Made by a program: the position numbers and the translations under genes. 64,000 nucleotides of DNA from Flavobacterium daemonense (GTDB lineage Bacteria; Bacteroidota; Bacteroidia; Flavobacteriales; Flavobacteriaceae), in contig NZ_VJYD01000009.1 in assembly GCF_007341385.1 (NCBI RefSeq), positions 124,001 to 188,000 of the forward strand, read 5' to 3'. This document shows, one piece after another, positions 51,526 to 59,746 of the stretch; the first letter of the stretch is position 1; the number at the start of each line of letters is the position of its first letter. The notes beneath the pieces were generated by a model. The model ran no database searches, had not been told where the DNA came from, and saw only the letters and a program-made list of their open reading frames with translations.

Positions 51526-52797
51526 ATGACAAAAGAACGTTTAACCTCGCTTGATGTATTTAGAGGATTTACTATTTTATTGATGACAATAGTGAATAAT
51601 CCAGGAAGCTGGGACTCTATTTATGCACCATTAGAACACGCCGAATGGCACGGCTGTACGCCAACCGATTTAGTATTTCCTTTTTTTGTTTTTATAATGG
51701 GAACCGCAATACCTTTTGCAATGCCAGTAAAACATTTTGATGGAGCTGTTTTTAATAAAATCTTAGTTCGTTCGTTGCGCATTTTCTGTTTGGGATTGTT
51801 TTTGAGCGTTTTCAGCAGAATCCATTTATTTGGTTTGGAAGGAATTCCGCTTTTGGCAGTACGATTGGTCATTGCTTTTGCAGTCGCTTATGCCCTTTTG
51901 GGAAACTTTTCAATGAAAATCAAAACCATTCTTGCAGTCGGAATATTTTTAATACTTATTTCATTAGCATTTAGTGGTTTGGAACATTTTGAAGATACTA
52001 GAATACCAGGAGTTTTACAGCGAATTGCCATTGTCTATTTCTTTAGTTCCATTTTATATCTAAAAACAAATTTAAAAACACAGCTTGTTGTTCTAGCCAC
52101 ACTTTTAATTGGATATTGGATTTTAATGGCTTTTGTTCCCGTTCCCGGATTTGGTCCTGCCAATTTTGATAAAGGCACTAATCTTGCCGCTTGGTTAGAT
52201 AATACACTTTTAAACGGACATTTATGGATCGCTTCTAAAACTTGGGATCCAGAAGGAATTTTGAGTACATTGCCAGCCATTGGAACCGGAATTCTCGGAA
52301 TGTATATTGGGCAATTATTAAACCTTCAAATATGCAAAACCGAAATTATAAAAAAGACAGCAATCACTGGAGCTGCTTTAGTAATAGCCGGTTTGTTTTG
52401 GAACATCATTTTCCCAATAAACAAATCCCTTTGGACAAGTTCATATGTTTTATACACTGCCGGAATTGCAACAATATGCTTGACAATTCTATATTATATA
52501 ATCGACGTTCAAGGTTATAAAAAATGGACGAAATTCTTTTTAATTTGGGGAGTTAACCCAATGATTGTATTTTTCTTTTCGGGTGTAATTCCAAGAGTTC
52601 TAACCGCCATAAAAGTTCAAAATCCGGAAATTGGAGGCGAAGAAATCAGTCTTCAAACTGCTATTTACAAACATGGAATTGCGCCATTGTTTGAAAATCC
52701 GCTGAATTCGTCATTGGCTTTTGCCTTGGCTTATGCGGCTTTCTGGTCGATCATTCTTTGGATTTTCTACAAAAAGAAATTGATTTTTAAAGTTTAG
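51526..52797 (+). CDS. HGSNAT-like membrane acetyltransferase (DUF5009/YeiB-like)
   Basis: 423 residues, about 11 membrane helices. Starts with RLTSLDVFRGFTILLM, then HAEWHGCTPTDLVFPFFVF (residues about 37-55), which matches the region of heparan-alpha-glucosaminide N-acetyltransferase that carries the catalytic histidine. That enzyme uses cytosolic acetyl-CoA to acetylate glucosamine on the other side of the membrane. In this locus it might re-acetylate de-N-acetylated wall sugars so that NagZ and NamZ can act. That role is inferred. Last gene of the rightward amino-sugar operon, 89 bases after the NagZ fusion. Confidence 0.85.
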   Translation: MTKERLTSLDVFRGFTILLMTIVNNPGSWDSIYAPLEHAEWHGCTPTDLVFPFFVFIMGTAIPFAMPVKHFDGAVFNKILVRSLRIFCLGLFLSVFSRIHLFGLEGIPLLAVRLVIAFAVAYALLGNFSMKIKTILAVGIFLILISLAFSGLEHFEDTRIPGVLQRIAIVYFFSSILYLKTNLKTQLVVLATLLIGYWILMAFVPVPGFGPANFDKGTNLAAWLDNTLLNGHLWIASKTWDPEGILSTLPAIGTGILGMYIGQLLNLQICKTEIIKKTAITGAALVIAGLFWNIIFPINKSLWTSSYVLYTAGIATICLTILYYIIDVQGYKKWTKFFLIWGVNPMIVFFFSGVIPRVLTAIKVQNPEIGGEEISLQTAIYKHGIAPLFENPLNSSLAFALAYAAFWSIILWIFYKKKLIFKV

Positions 52798-52812
52798 TTT
52801 TACTATTTTTTT

Positions 52813-52920
52813 GCCACGACCCGAGCGATAGCGAACTGGCGAAGCAATTCACTAATTTTCACGAATATTTATTTTGTTAGTTATTAAAATAAATTCGTGG
52901 AAGTTTGTGAAATTCGTGGC
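52813..52920. repeat. Interrupted intergenic inverted repeat
   Basis: GCCACG at the left and CGTGGC at the right enclose complementary arms (AATTCACTAATTTTCACGAA / TTCGTGGAAGTTTGTGAAATT). The left arm carries an extra 26 bases (CCCGAGCGATAGCGAACTGG plus GCGAAGC). Same family as 29371-29463. Confidence 0.55.
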
Positions 52921-53043
52921 TGTTTTTTTTTAAATACCTTTTATAGAGACAGTATTAAACACTATAAAATATTCTGAGTGAACCAGATTTTCAAATTGTG
53001 AATATCTATTTGAGAATTTACACTTTATTTTATCGGTAAAATC

Positions 53044-53051
53044 TATCTTTG
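53044..53051 (+). promoter_or_regulatory. Candidate -7 box of the DUF4494 gene
   Basis: TATCTTTG, 23 bases before the ATG. Confidence 0.45.
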
Positions 53052-53074
53052 GCATCCTTAAAAATTACAAGAAA

Positions 53075-53626
53075 ATGAGCGCAACTTGGTACGAATGCAA
53101 AGTAAAATATAGAAAAACTGACGAAACAGGTGGACAAAAGGTATTGACTGAACCTTATTTAGTCGATGCCTTGTCTTATACAGAAGCTGAAAAAAGAATG
53201 ACGGAAGAAATGGCCACTCTTACTAGTGAAGAATTCAAAATCACGGCTATCAAAGTGGCAAATTATGCCGAAATTCATCCTTTTGAAAACGCAGACAGAT
53301 GGTTTAAATCTAAAATCACTTTAATTGCTTATGATGAAGAAAGCGGAAAAGAAAGAAAAACAAGCATGTATATGCTGGTTCAGGCAAATGATGTTCGCGA
53401 AGCTTTTGACAACACACTTCACGTAATGCAAAATACAATGGGCGAATATTCTATTCCGGCTATTTCTGAAACAGCAATTATGGATGTTTTCCCTTATTTC
53501 AGTGGTGAAGAAGGCGAAACAGAAATGTTGGAAAGATTCAATACGCTTAAAGCTTCTAAACCAGTAGCTGCCGAAGTTCAAGATACAATGGAATTTGATG
53601 CTGCTTATTTAGAAGAAAGTCTTTAA
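53075..53626 (+). CDS. DUF4494 family protein
   Basis: 183 residues, no signal peptide. WYECKVKYRKTDETG at the start, ALSYTEAEKRM and FKITAIKVANYAEI match the conserved DUF4494 family of Bacteroidota. A predicted alpha/beta cytoplasmic protein rich in Glu and Lys. Function unknown. Single gene with its own promoter box and a terminator at 53658. Confidence 0.88.
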   Translation: MSATWYECKVKYRKTDETGGQKVLTEPYLVDALSYTEAEKRMTEEMATLTSEEFKITAIKVANYAEIHPFENADRWFKSKITLIAYDEESGKERKTSMYMLVQANDVREAFDNTLHVMQNTMGEYSIPAISETAIMDVFPYFSGEEGETEMLERFNTLKASKPVAAEVQDTMEFDAAYLEESL

Positions 53627-53657
53627 ATTCAAGACATTTTTAGATAAAATTGAAAAT

Positions 53658-53693
53658 AAAAAAAGCAAAATAGATTACTATTTTGCTTTTTTT
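53658..53693. terminator. Bidirectional terminator
   Basis: AAAAAAAGCAAAATAG / CTATTTTGCTTTTTTT stem shared by the convergent DUF4494 gene and the 139-residue gene. Confidence 0.8.
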
Positions 53694-53709
53694 ATTTTAC
53701 ACTATTTTT

Positions 53710-54129
53710 TTAGTAAAGCATTTTTGCCAACGGTGTTACCGCCGAAGCTGATTTTGGCAATAAGGCAGTAAGTGCATCAAATTGTGTTGGACTTATATTT
53801 TTTTTCATTTTGGCTATAAAAGACTCTCTTGTACTAGTCATTTTAGAAGTATAACCTGATTTGTCTGTAGCCATTGAAGGCAAAATATTCTTCTTTTTAT
53901 TTAGAGTTTCATTTACCAATGAATTTACAATTGGTTTTTGAGCATCGGTTAATTTCAATTTTGGGGATAAAACGCCCATAACCTGATTCGAGAGACTGGC
54001 AACATCAAAAGCAGGAACTGCCGCTGTTGACGCCTTGCTCGCCGCTTTTGTAAGATCTCCCATACTTTGTGCATTTGCAAATGAAATCGTCCCTAAAAGG
54101 ACAGCCAAAATCAATAATTTCTTTTTCAT
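53710..54129 (-). CDS. Secreted hypothetical protein
   Basis: 139 residues. Signal peptide (1-20, TISFANAQ). The mature part is Ala/Ser/Lys rich and helical, with LSPKLKLTDAQKPIVNSLVNE and later KMKKNISPTQFDALTALLP; these resemble helical repeats of small periplasmic chaperone-like proteins. Function unknown. Ends in MLY. Confidence 0.7.
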   Translation of the reverse strand: MKKKLLILAVLLGTISFANAQSMGDLTKAASKASTAAVPAFDVASLSNQVMGVLSPKLKLTDAQKPIVNSLVNETLNKKKNILPSMATDKSGYTSKMTSTRESFIAKMKKNISPTQFDALTALLPKSASAVTPLAKMLY

Positions 54130-54244
54130 GGTATTTTCTTTTTAAAGTTATTGCTTGATATTAAAGGTAATAAAAATGTTAATTGAATCGACATTTACAA
54201 AACATAAATATCTAAATATCTGAACTTTACAGTGTTATTGTCGT

Positions 54245-54348
54245 TTTTTTATTCAACACATAGTCCCGAAGTCTCGGGATAGATTTATAGTTCCAGAAAA
54301 GAACTTAAAAAGAAACTAGTTTCTTACACATAGCCAACTATGTTTGTT
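54245..54348 (-). repeat. Dispersed intergenic repeat, copy 2 (inverted)
   Basis: The reverse complement closely matches 46645-46747, including ACATAGTTGGCTATGTGT, GAAACTAGTTTCTTTTTAA and the TCCCGAGACTTCGGGA palindrome. The centre differs most. It occupies the gap before the glycosyltransferase gene. Confidence 0.75.
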
Positions 54349-54489
54349 AAAAGCCCCAAACAAGGTATATCAAGAAATATTCTGAATATTCCAAAATCAA
54401 AATAAATCCTATCTTAGCTTTACAATTATGCGTTGATTTAAAACCACTTGCAATACAAAAACCACACAAACCAAGAAACCGAAATCTCC

Positions 54490-56016
54490 ATGAATAAAAA
54501 GACACTTATTTTAATTGGATTTATCATTTTAAAATTTGCACTTCAATACATTTTGCTGAGTCCTGAATACGATTTGCAGCGCGATGAATATCTGCATCTG
54601 GATCAGGCACATCATTTGGCTTGGGGGTATTTATCTGTTCCCCCAGTTACTTCCTGGTTTTCGTATATTATTTATATGCTTGGAAATTCCGTTTTTTGGG
54701 TGAAGTTCTTCCCTGCCCTTTTTGGTGCTTTGACAATTGTAGTTGTTTGGAAAACGATCGAAGTTTTAAAAGGAAATTTATTTGCATTGGTTCTGGCTTC
54801 TACTTGTATTTTACTGTCATCACTTTTACGATTAAATACGCTTTTTCAGCCCAACTCTTTAGATGTTTTATGTTGGACAGCTTTTTATTTTGCAGTTATT
54901 CAATATATTAATACCGAGAAAGCGAAATGGTTTTATGCTGGCGCAATAATTTTTGCTTTTGGTTTCCTAAATAAATACAATATTCTTTTTCTCTTAATCG
55001 GACTTTTGCCGGCGCTTTTGCTTTCGAAACAAAGAAAAATACTTGCCGATAAAAATCTTTATTTTGCTTTGATTTTGGGATTAATTTTAATTCTTCCGAA
55101 TCTTTTGTGGCAATACAACAATCACTTTCCCATTGTTCATCATATGAAAGAATTGGCCGAAACACAACTCGTAAATGTCGATCGAGCTGGATTTTTAAAA
55201 GAACAGTTATTGTTTTTTCTTGGCGGTTTTATTGTTACTCTTTCTTCGTTTTATGCATTGCTTTTTTACAAGCCTTTTTCCAACTATCGATTCTTTTTTA
55301 CGTCGATTGTATTTACACTTTTGATTTTTATTTATTTCAAAGCTAAAGCCTATTATGCAATTGGTTTATATCCTATTTACATGGCATTTGGCGCTGTTTT
55401 TCTAGCCGAAATTTCAAAAACGGGCTGGAAACGTTATTTACAACCTTTGTTGATTTTGATTCCGCTTTTGCTTTTTATTCCGATTTACAATGTCGCTTTT
55501 CCGAATAAAACGCCTGAGGAAATAATTGCAAAACCAGAAAAATATAAAAAACTCGGAATGCTGCGCTGGGAAGACGGAAAAGATCATGAATTGCCACAAG
55601 ATTTTGCCGATATGCTGGGATGGAAAGAACTTGCCCGCAAAACAGATTCGGTTTATGCATTATTTCCGAAATCAGAAAACACACTTGTGCTTTGTGATAA
55701 TTACGGTCAAGCCGGAGCTATAAATTATTACACTAAAAAAGGAATTCAAGCGGTTTCTTTTAATGCTGATTATGTCAACTGGTTCAATTTGAATATTTAT
55801 TACACGAATCTAATTCGAATAAAAGAATTTGATCAAAACAATACGGAACTTGCAGAAACAAGTCCGTTTTTTGAAAAAGCGACAATTGGCGGTCAAATAA
55901 CAAACAAATATGCGCGCGAATACAAAACCACCATTTTCGTTTTTACCAAAGCCAAAATCAATATCAACAACAGATTAGCCCAGGAAATTAAAGAAGAAAA
56001 AAATTACGACAAGTAA
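54490..56016 (+). CDS. GT39/ArnT-like membrane glycosyltransferase
   Basis: 508 residues from the ATG at 54490 (an in-frame TTG lies 14 codons upstream). YDLQRDEYLHLDQAHHLAWGY in the first periplasmic loop carries the acidic pair typical of PMT/ArnT enzymes. About 9-10 membrane helices to residue 340 are followed by a soluble periplasmic domain. It transfers a sugar from a lipid carrier to a lipid or protein acceptor; which one is unknown. Three bases separate it from the DUF4269 gene, so the two form an operon. Confidence 0.88.
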   Translation: MNKKTLILIGFIILKFALQYILLSPEYDLQRDEYLHLDQAHHLAWGYLSVPPVTSWFSYIIYMLGNSVFWVKFFPALFGALTIVVVWKTIEVLKGNLFALVLASTCILLSSLLRLNTLFQPNSLDVLCWTAFYFAVIQYINTEKAKWFYAGAIIFAFGFLNKYNILFLLIGLLPALLLSKQRKILADKNLYFALILGLILILPNLLWQYNNHFPIVHHMKELAETQLVNVDRAGFLKEQLLFFLGGFIVTLSSFYALLFYKPFSNYRFFFTSIVFTLLIFIYFKAKAYYAIGLYPIYMAFGAVFLAEISKTGWKRYLQPLLILIPLLLFIPIYNVAFPNKTPEEIIAKPEKYKKLGMLRWEDGKDHELPQDFADMLGWKELARKTDSVYALFPKSENTLVLCDNYGQAGAINYYTKKGIQAVSFNADYVNWFNLNIYYTNLIRIKEFDQNNTELAETSPFFEKATIGGQITNKYAREYKTTIFVFTKAKININNRLAQEIKEEKNYDK

Positions 56017-56019
56017 ACA

Positions 56020-56544
56020 ATGATTGATTTCACGACAATTGACTATTTAAAATCAGGAAACGAAAAGCAAATTCTGGCTTATGAAACTTTGACTAAAAAT
56101 AAGGTTTTAGAAATTTTATCAGAATTTGATCCAATTCTAGTTGGTACAATTCCGATAAATATTGACATTGAAAATAGCGATCTTGATATTATTTGTTATT
56201 GGCTGAATAAAAATCATTTTGTAGAAAAAATCACTTCTCTTTTTAAAAAAAAACCTGATTTTAAAATCATTGAAACCATTATAAATCAGCAAGAATCTGT
56301 AATTGCAAGTTTCAAATTAGATGATTTTGAAATTGAAATTTTCGGGCAAGATGTTCCAACTCAAAATCAAAATGGCTATAGACATATGATTATTGAACAT
56401 CAAATTCTGGAATCACGAGATGAAATCTTTCGGCAAGAAATCATACAGCTCAAGAAAAACGGCTATAAAACGGAGCCGGCTTTCGCCAAATTATTAGGTC
56501 TGAAAAACGATCCTTATTCCGAATTACTCGAATATAAAATCTGA
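56020..56544 (+). CDS. DUF4269 family protein (nucleotidyltransferase-like)
   Basis: 174 residues, cytoplasmic. VGTIPINIDIENSDLDIICYW matches the DUF4269 signature, which looks like a nucleotidyltransferase fold with SDLDI in the place of the metal-binding acids. FEIEIFGQ supplies a possible third acid. The C-terminal half is helical (AFAKLLGL). Function unknown. Cotranscribed with the glycosyltransferase gene. Confidence 0.85.
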   Translation: MIDFTTIDYLKSGNEKQILAYETLTKNKVLEILSEFDPILVGTIPINIDIENSDLDIICYWLNKNHFVEKITSLFKKKPDFKIIETIINQQESVIASFKLDDFEIEIFGQDVPTQNQNGYRHMIIEHQILESRDEIFRQEIIQLKKNGYKTEPAFAKLLGLKNDPYSELLEYKI

Positions 56545-56651
56545 TTTTGAAATAAAAAAATCACAACCAATTAAACACCAAACAGTTAACGTTACAATTT
56601 CTTAATATAAAAATATTTCACTAATTCCTTTGAAAAACTGTATTTAGTGCT

Positions 56652-56659
56652 TATCTTTG
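56652..56659 (+). promoter_or_regulatory. -7 box of the initiator tRNA promoter (copy 2)
   Basis: TATCTTTG followed by GCACCCGAA, the same layout as for copy 1. Confidence 0.65.
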
Positions 56660-56671
56660 CACCCGAAACAT

Positions 56672-56744
56672 CGCGGGATAGAGCAGTAGGCAGCTCGTCG
56701 GGCTCATAACCCGAAGGTCACAGGTTCGAGTCCTGTTCCCGCTA
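56672..56744 (+). tRNA. Initiator tRNA-fMet (CAT), copy 2
   Basis: Identical in all 73 bases to 3257-3329. Unlike copy 1 its flank is free of an integrated element and shows what looks like the native terminator. Confidence 0.97.
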
Positions 56745-56751
56745 CTAAGAC

Positions 56752-56782
56752 AAAAAGCTTCAGAGAAATCTGAAGCTTTTTT
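56752..56782 (+). terminator. Terminator of tRNA-fMet copy 2
   Basis: AAAAAGCTTCAGA / TCTGAAGCTTTTTT stem; the same type follows the third tRNA-like repeat at 24091. Confidence 0.8.
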
Positions 56783-56861
56783 GTTTTAACTATCTTTAAA
56801 ACCTCTCTTTTTCAATACCTTTTTGCGTTAACCGAAAGCAGAGTGCCTTACCAAAATCAAC

Positions 56862-57278
56862 TTAGTCAATAAATTTACCATCCACAACTTTAATCAAGCT
56901 TACAAGGCATTTCGTGTTTTTATCTTTTGGATTTGGATATGATAGATTTATAATAGTCCCATCAATATGTTCGATTTTATATTCAAAATTTCCCCAGATT
57001 AAAATTGAATCATTTTTAACTATCCATTTTTTTGGAGCATTTGAAGAGTTTTTAATTAAATAATATCCATCTTTTAAATTGAATCCATATTGATGAGAAG
57101 TTCCATCTTTATCAAATTGAAAATTCACAGAAGTTCCAAAAGTGTTACTACATTCGCTATTAAACTGCCAATAATAGTTTTTAGAAGTGACAAAAATTTT
57201 CTCCTTTGTCTTTTCTTTATTGCATGCAACTAAAAAAGCAAAGAAAAGCATCATAAGCAGTTGGCTGATTTTTATCAT
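56862..57278 (-). CDS. Hypothetical lipoprotein
   Basis: 138 residues. Lipoprotein signal with lipobox LVAC (C19). The mature part is beta-rich, with a lipocalin-like feel (YYWQFNSEC, SILIWGNFEYKIEHIDG, IINLSYPNP). No specific family recognised. Confidence 0.7.
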   Translation of the reverse strand: MIKISQLLMMLFFAFLVACNKEKTKEKIFVTSKNYYWQFNSECSNTFGTSVNFQFDKDGTSHQYGFNLKDGYYLIKNSSNAPKKWIVKNDSILIWGNFEYKIEHIDGTIINLSYPNPKDKNTKCLVSLIKVVDGKFID

Positions 57279-57334
57279 CTTTTATTTTTTAATAATTAAA
57301 AATCTGAAATAGATTTTATAAAAAGTTATACCTC

Positions 57335-57560
57335 GCTGCGCAAATGTCTCCGACTTTGCGCCATTTTACAAATATGCAATTTAAAACGAAAAAGCCATAA
57401 AGTCTCCGACTTTAAAACTGAATTTCTTAAATGCAATTTATTGAAAAGAAAAAAATCAAAACAGCATTAAAACTGACAATAAAAAGTCAGAGACTTTTGA
57501 GACTCTTTCATTTTCTAAGAAACAAAAAAAATTGCGCAAAGTCAGAGACATTTGCGCAGC
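57335..57560. repeat. Nested inverted-repeat element
   Basis: Outer arms 57335-57361 and 57534-57560 (GCTGCGCAAATGTCTC then CGACTTTGCGC) are complementary at 26 of 27 positions. Inner arms AAAGTCTCCGACTTT (57389-57403) and AAAGTCAGAGACTTT (57483-57497) match at 14 of 15. It takes up most of the 416-base gap and has no coding frame. Confidence 0.65.
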
Positions 57561-57694
57561 TTCTCAGTTGAACTCTTCACGGTGCGGGAGCTTCAGAATC
57601 CAAAAAATCTCAATTCATAAATTCATTCTTAAATAATAATCCCTATTTTTAACAAGATAATTTTTTCCAAAACTAACTCTTTAACCACCAAAAA

Positions 57695-59038
57695 ATGAAA
57701 AAAATCTGTTTCTTATTACTAATTGCAGTTTTGTATTCGTTCACAACTTCTGAAGAAACCATAATTATTTCAGGTAAAATCACGAATACCGAAAATGGAA
57801 TAATTAAAATTAAAGGAGAATTAGTCAATAAAGAAATCAAACTAAAACCAGACGGCAGTTTTTCGGAAAATCTAAAATTAGGTTATGATGGCATTTATAA
57901 AATTGAAACTGGCAAAAACAGCATCCCTTTATATTTAACCAAAGACTCTAAATTAATAATAGCAGCTGATGACGCGAACTTAGCTCCAACTTTAAAATTC
58001 ACAGATAAAGGAAGTATAGAGAATCAATATCTTGCCAAAAAACAGCTTATAACTTTGGTAATTCCAAGCGAAGAACTTTATAAACTTGATGAAAATGAAT
58101 TCTTGAAAAAACTTCAAGAGATAAAAACTTCAGTCAACACGTTGTACCTCAAAACAAAATTCACTGATGCCGATTTCAAAACAAAAGAAGCCAGAAGTAT
58201 TCATTATCTAGAACAGAAACATTTGCTTTATTATAAAAACCTCCATAATTTTTATGCTAAGCTAAATGGTTTTGAAGTTTCTAAAATATATCCAAAACTT
58301 GATGAGACAATCGATTTTGATAATGAATCTGAGTTTTTATTTTCAAATGAATATCAAGAACTTGCACTATACAAATTCTATGCAAACATAAACGGAGACG
58401 GCTCTCAACCGGCTAAAGATAGAATGACCGAAATTAAATCTTTAAAAAGCCAGAGCCTAAAAAATCATTTAATCGAAAATTCAACAAACGATGTTAATAT
58501 GGAAAATCCTGATTTTGAAAAAACATATCAGGAATACTTATCTATAACAAACGATCCAATTATCAAACAAACACTGACGGCTAATTACAACGCAACAAAT
58601 GCAATACAACCTGGCAATCTGTCTCCAAAATTTGATTATGAAAATCATAAAGGAGGAAAAACCAGTTTAGAAGATTTAAAAGGAAAATATATCTACATCG
58701 ATCTTTGGGCAACTTGGTGTGGCCCTTGTCGCGAACAGTTTCCATTTCTTCAGAAAGTGGAGGAACAGTATAAAGAGAAGAATATTGAATTCGTTGCTAT
58801 TTCTTTAGATGCAATAAAAGATCATTCAAAATGGAGCAAGTTTGTTACAGAGAAACAACTAAGCGGAATTCAGTTATTGGCTGATAATGAAATGAAATCA
58901 AAATTCATAAAAGACTATGGCATTTATGAAATCCCAACGTTTATCCTTATTGATCCTAGTGGCAAAATTGTCAATGCACGCGCACCAAAACCATCTGATC
59001 CTAAACTTATTGATTTGTTGAACAGTTTAAAAATATAA
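57695..59038 (+). CDS. TlpA-like thioredoxin-fold oxidoreductase
   Basis: 447 residues. Signal peptide (about 1-18), an N-terminal DUF4369-like beta domain (about 23-110), a helical middle section, and a C-terminal TlpA/AhpC-type thioredoxin domain (about 305-447) with the redox centre WCGPC at 341-345. Such proteins reduce or exchange disulfides in the periplasm, often in cytochrome maturation or redox repair. The specific partner is not evident. A terminator follows directly. Confidence 0.9.
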   Translation: MKKICFLLLIAVLYSFTTSEETIIISGKITNTENGIIKIKGELVNKEIKLKPDGSFSENLKLGYDGIYKIETGKNSIPLYLTKDSKLIIAADDANLAPTLKFTDKGSIENQYLAKKQLITLVIPSEELYKLDENEFLKKLQEIKTSVNTLYLKTKFTDADFKTKEARSIHYLEQKHLLYYKNLHNFYAKLNGFEVSKIYPKLDETIDFDNESEFLFSNEYQELALYKFYANINGDGSQPAKDRMTEIKSLKSQSLKNHLIENSTNDVNMENPDFEKTYQEYLSITNDPIIKQTLTANYNATNAIQPGNLSPKFDYENHKGGKTSLEDLKGKYIYIDLWATWCGPCREQFPFLQKVEEQYKEKNIEFVAISLDAIKDHSKWSKFVTEKQLSGIQLLADNEMKSKFIKDYGIYEIPTFILIDPSGKIVNARAPKPSDPKLIDLLNSLKI

Positions 59039-59058
59039 TTCTGAATTTCTAAAAAACA

Positions 59059-59105
59059 AAAAACTGCGCAGTTTCGAAATTTTTCGGAATTACGCAGTTT
59101 TTTAT
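59059..59105. terminator. Bidirectional terminator
   Basis: AAAACTGCG / CGCAGTTTT outer stem with an inner TTCGAAA / TTTCGGA pairing, between convergent genes. Confidence 0.7.
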
Positions 59106-59126
59106 TTGATCATTTTGAGAGCAGAA

Positions 59127-59723
59127 TTACAACGCTTTTCTAGATTCCAGCAAAAGTTTTGAAGCCGTTTCAAAAACATCATGAATCTCTTTGTCTTTCT
59201 TAAATTCAGTGATTTTGTTTTCGTACAAATATTTCCCCCCTCCGGTTAAAACATATATTTTCATTTGGTTCTGTTCTGGTGCAGTTCTTTCGGTTGCAGG
59301 TGTAAATGAAGGCAATACTTTTTCAGCTTTTTCTATCAAAGAAATTGAAAGAGAATTAAAAGACTGCGGATTCTTTTCAAATTGCATATCCATATCATTT
59401 AAAAGAAAGCTGGCCTCACCAGATTTAAAAGCAACAATTGAAGTTTTATTATTATTTAAAGCCCAATCGACAATAACTGCATACACTTCTTTACTTTTTG
59501 GAAGAGAATCTTTACCATAGATTTCACTTGGCTTTAATTCAAAAGCTTCTGCAGCAGTAATTTTATTTAATGATTTTGGCGTCGCTTTTGGTTCGGCAAC
59601 AACCGAAATTTCTGCTGAAGCACCATTTTCTACAACAACAGGAGTATCATTTTGCACTTCATTTTTACAGCCAATTGTCGTTAATAGAATAGAAATCAAA
59701 AGTAATTTTGAGACATTTTTCAT
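59127..59723 (-). CDS. Hypothetical lipoprotein
   Basis: 198 residues. Lipobox TIGC (C19). An alpha/beta mature domain with EVYAVIVDWALNNNKTSIVAF and KIYVLTGGGKYLYEN. Conserved-looking but not recognised. Twenty-three bases upstream of the next leftward gene's end, so it may be in one unit with the L-domain protein. Confidence 0.7.
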   Translation of the reverse strand: MKNVSKLLLISILLTTIGCKNEVQNDTPVVVENGASAEISVVAEPKATPKSLNKITAAEAFELKPSEIYGKDSLPKSKEVYAVIVDWALNNNKTSIVAFKSGEASFLLNDMDMQFEKNPQSFNSLSISLIEKAEKVLPSFTPATERTAPEQNQMKIYVLTGGGKYLYENKITEFKKDKEIHDVFETASKLLLESRKAL

Positions 59724-59746
59724 TTTGGTCTTGGTTCAATTGGTTG

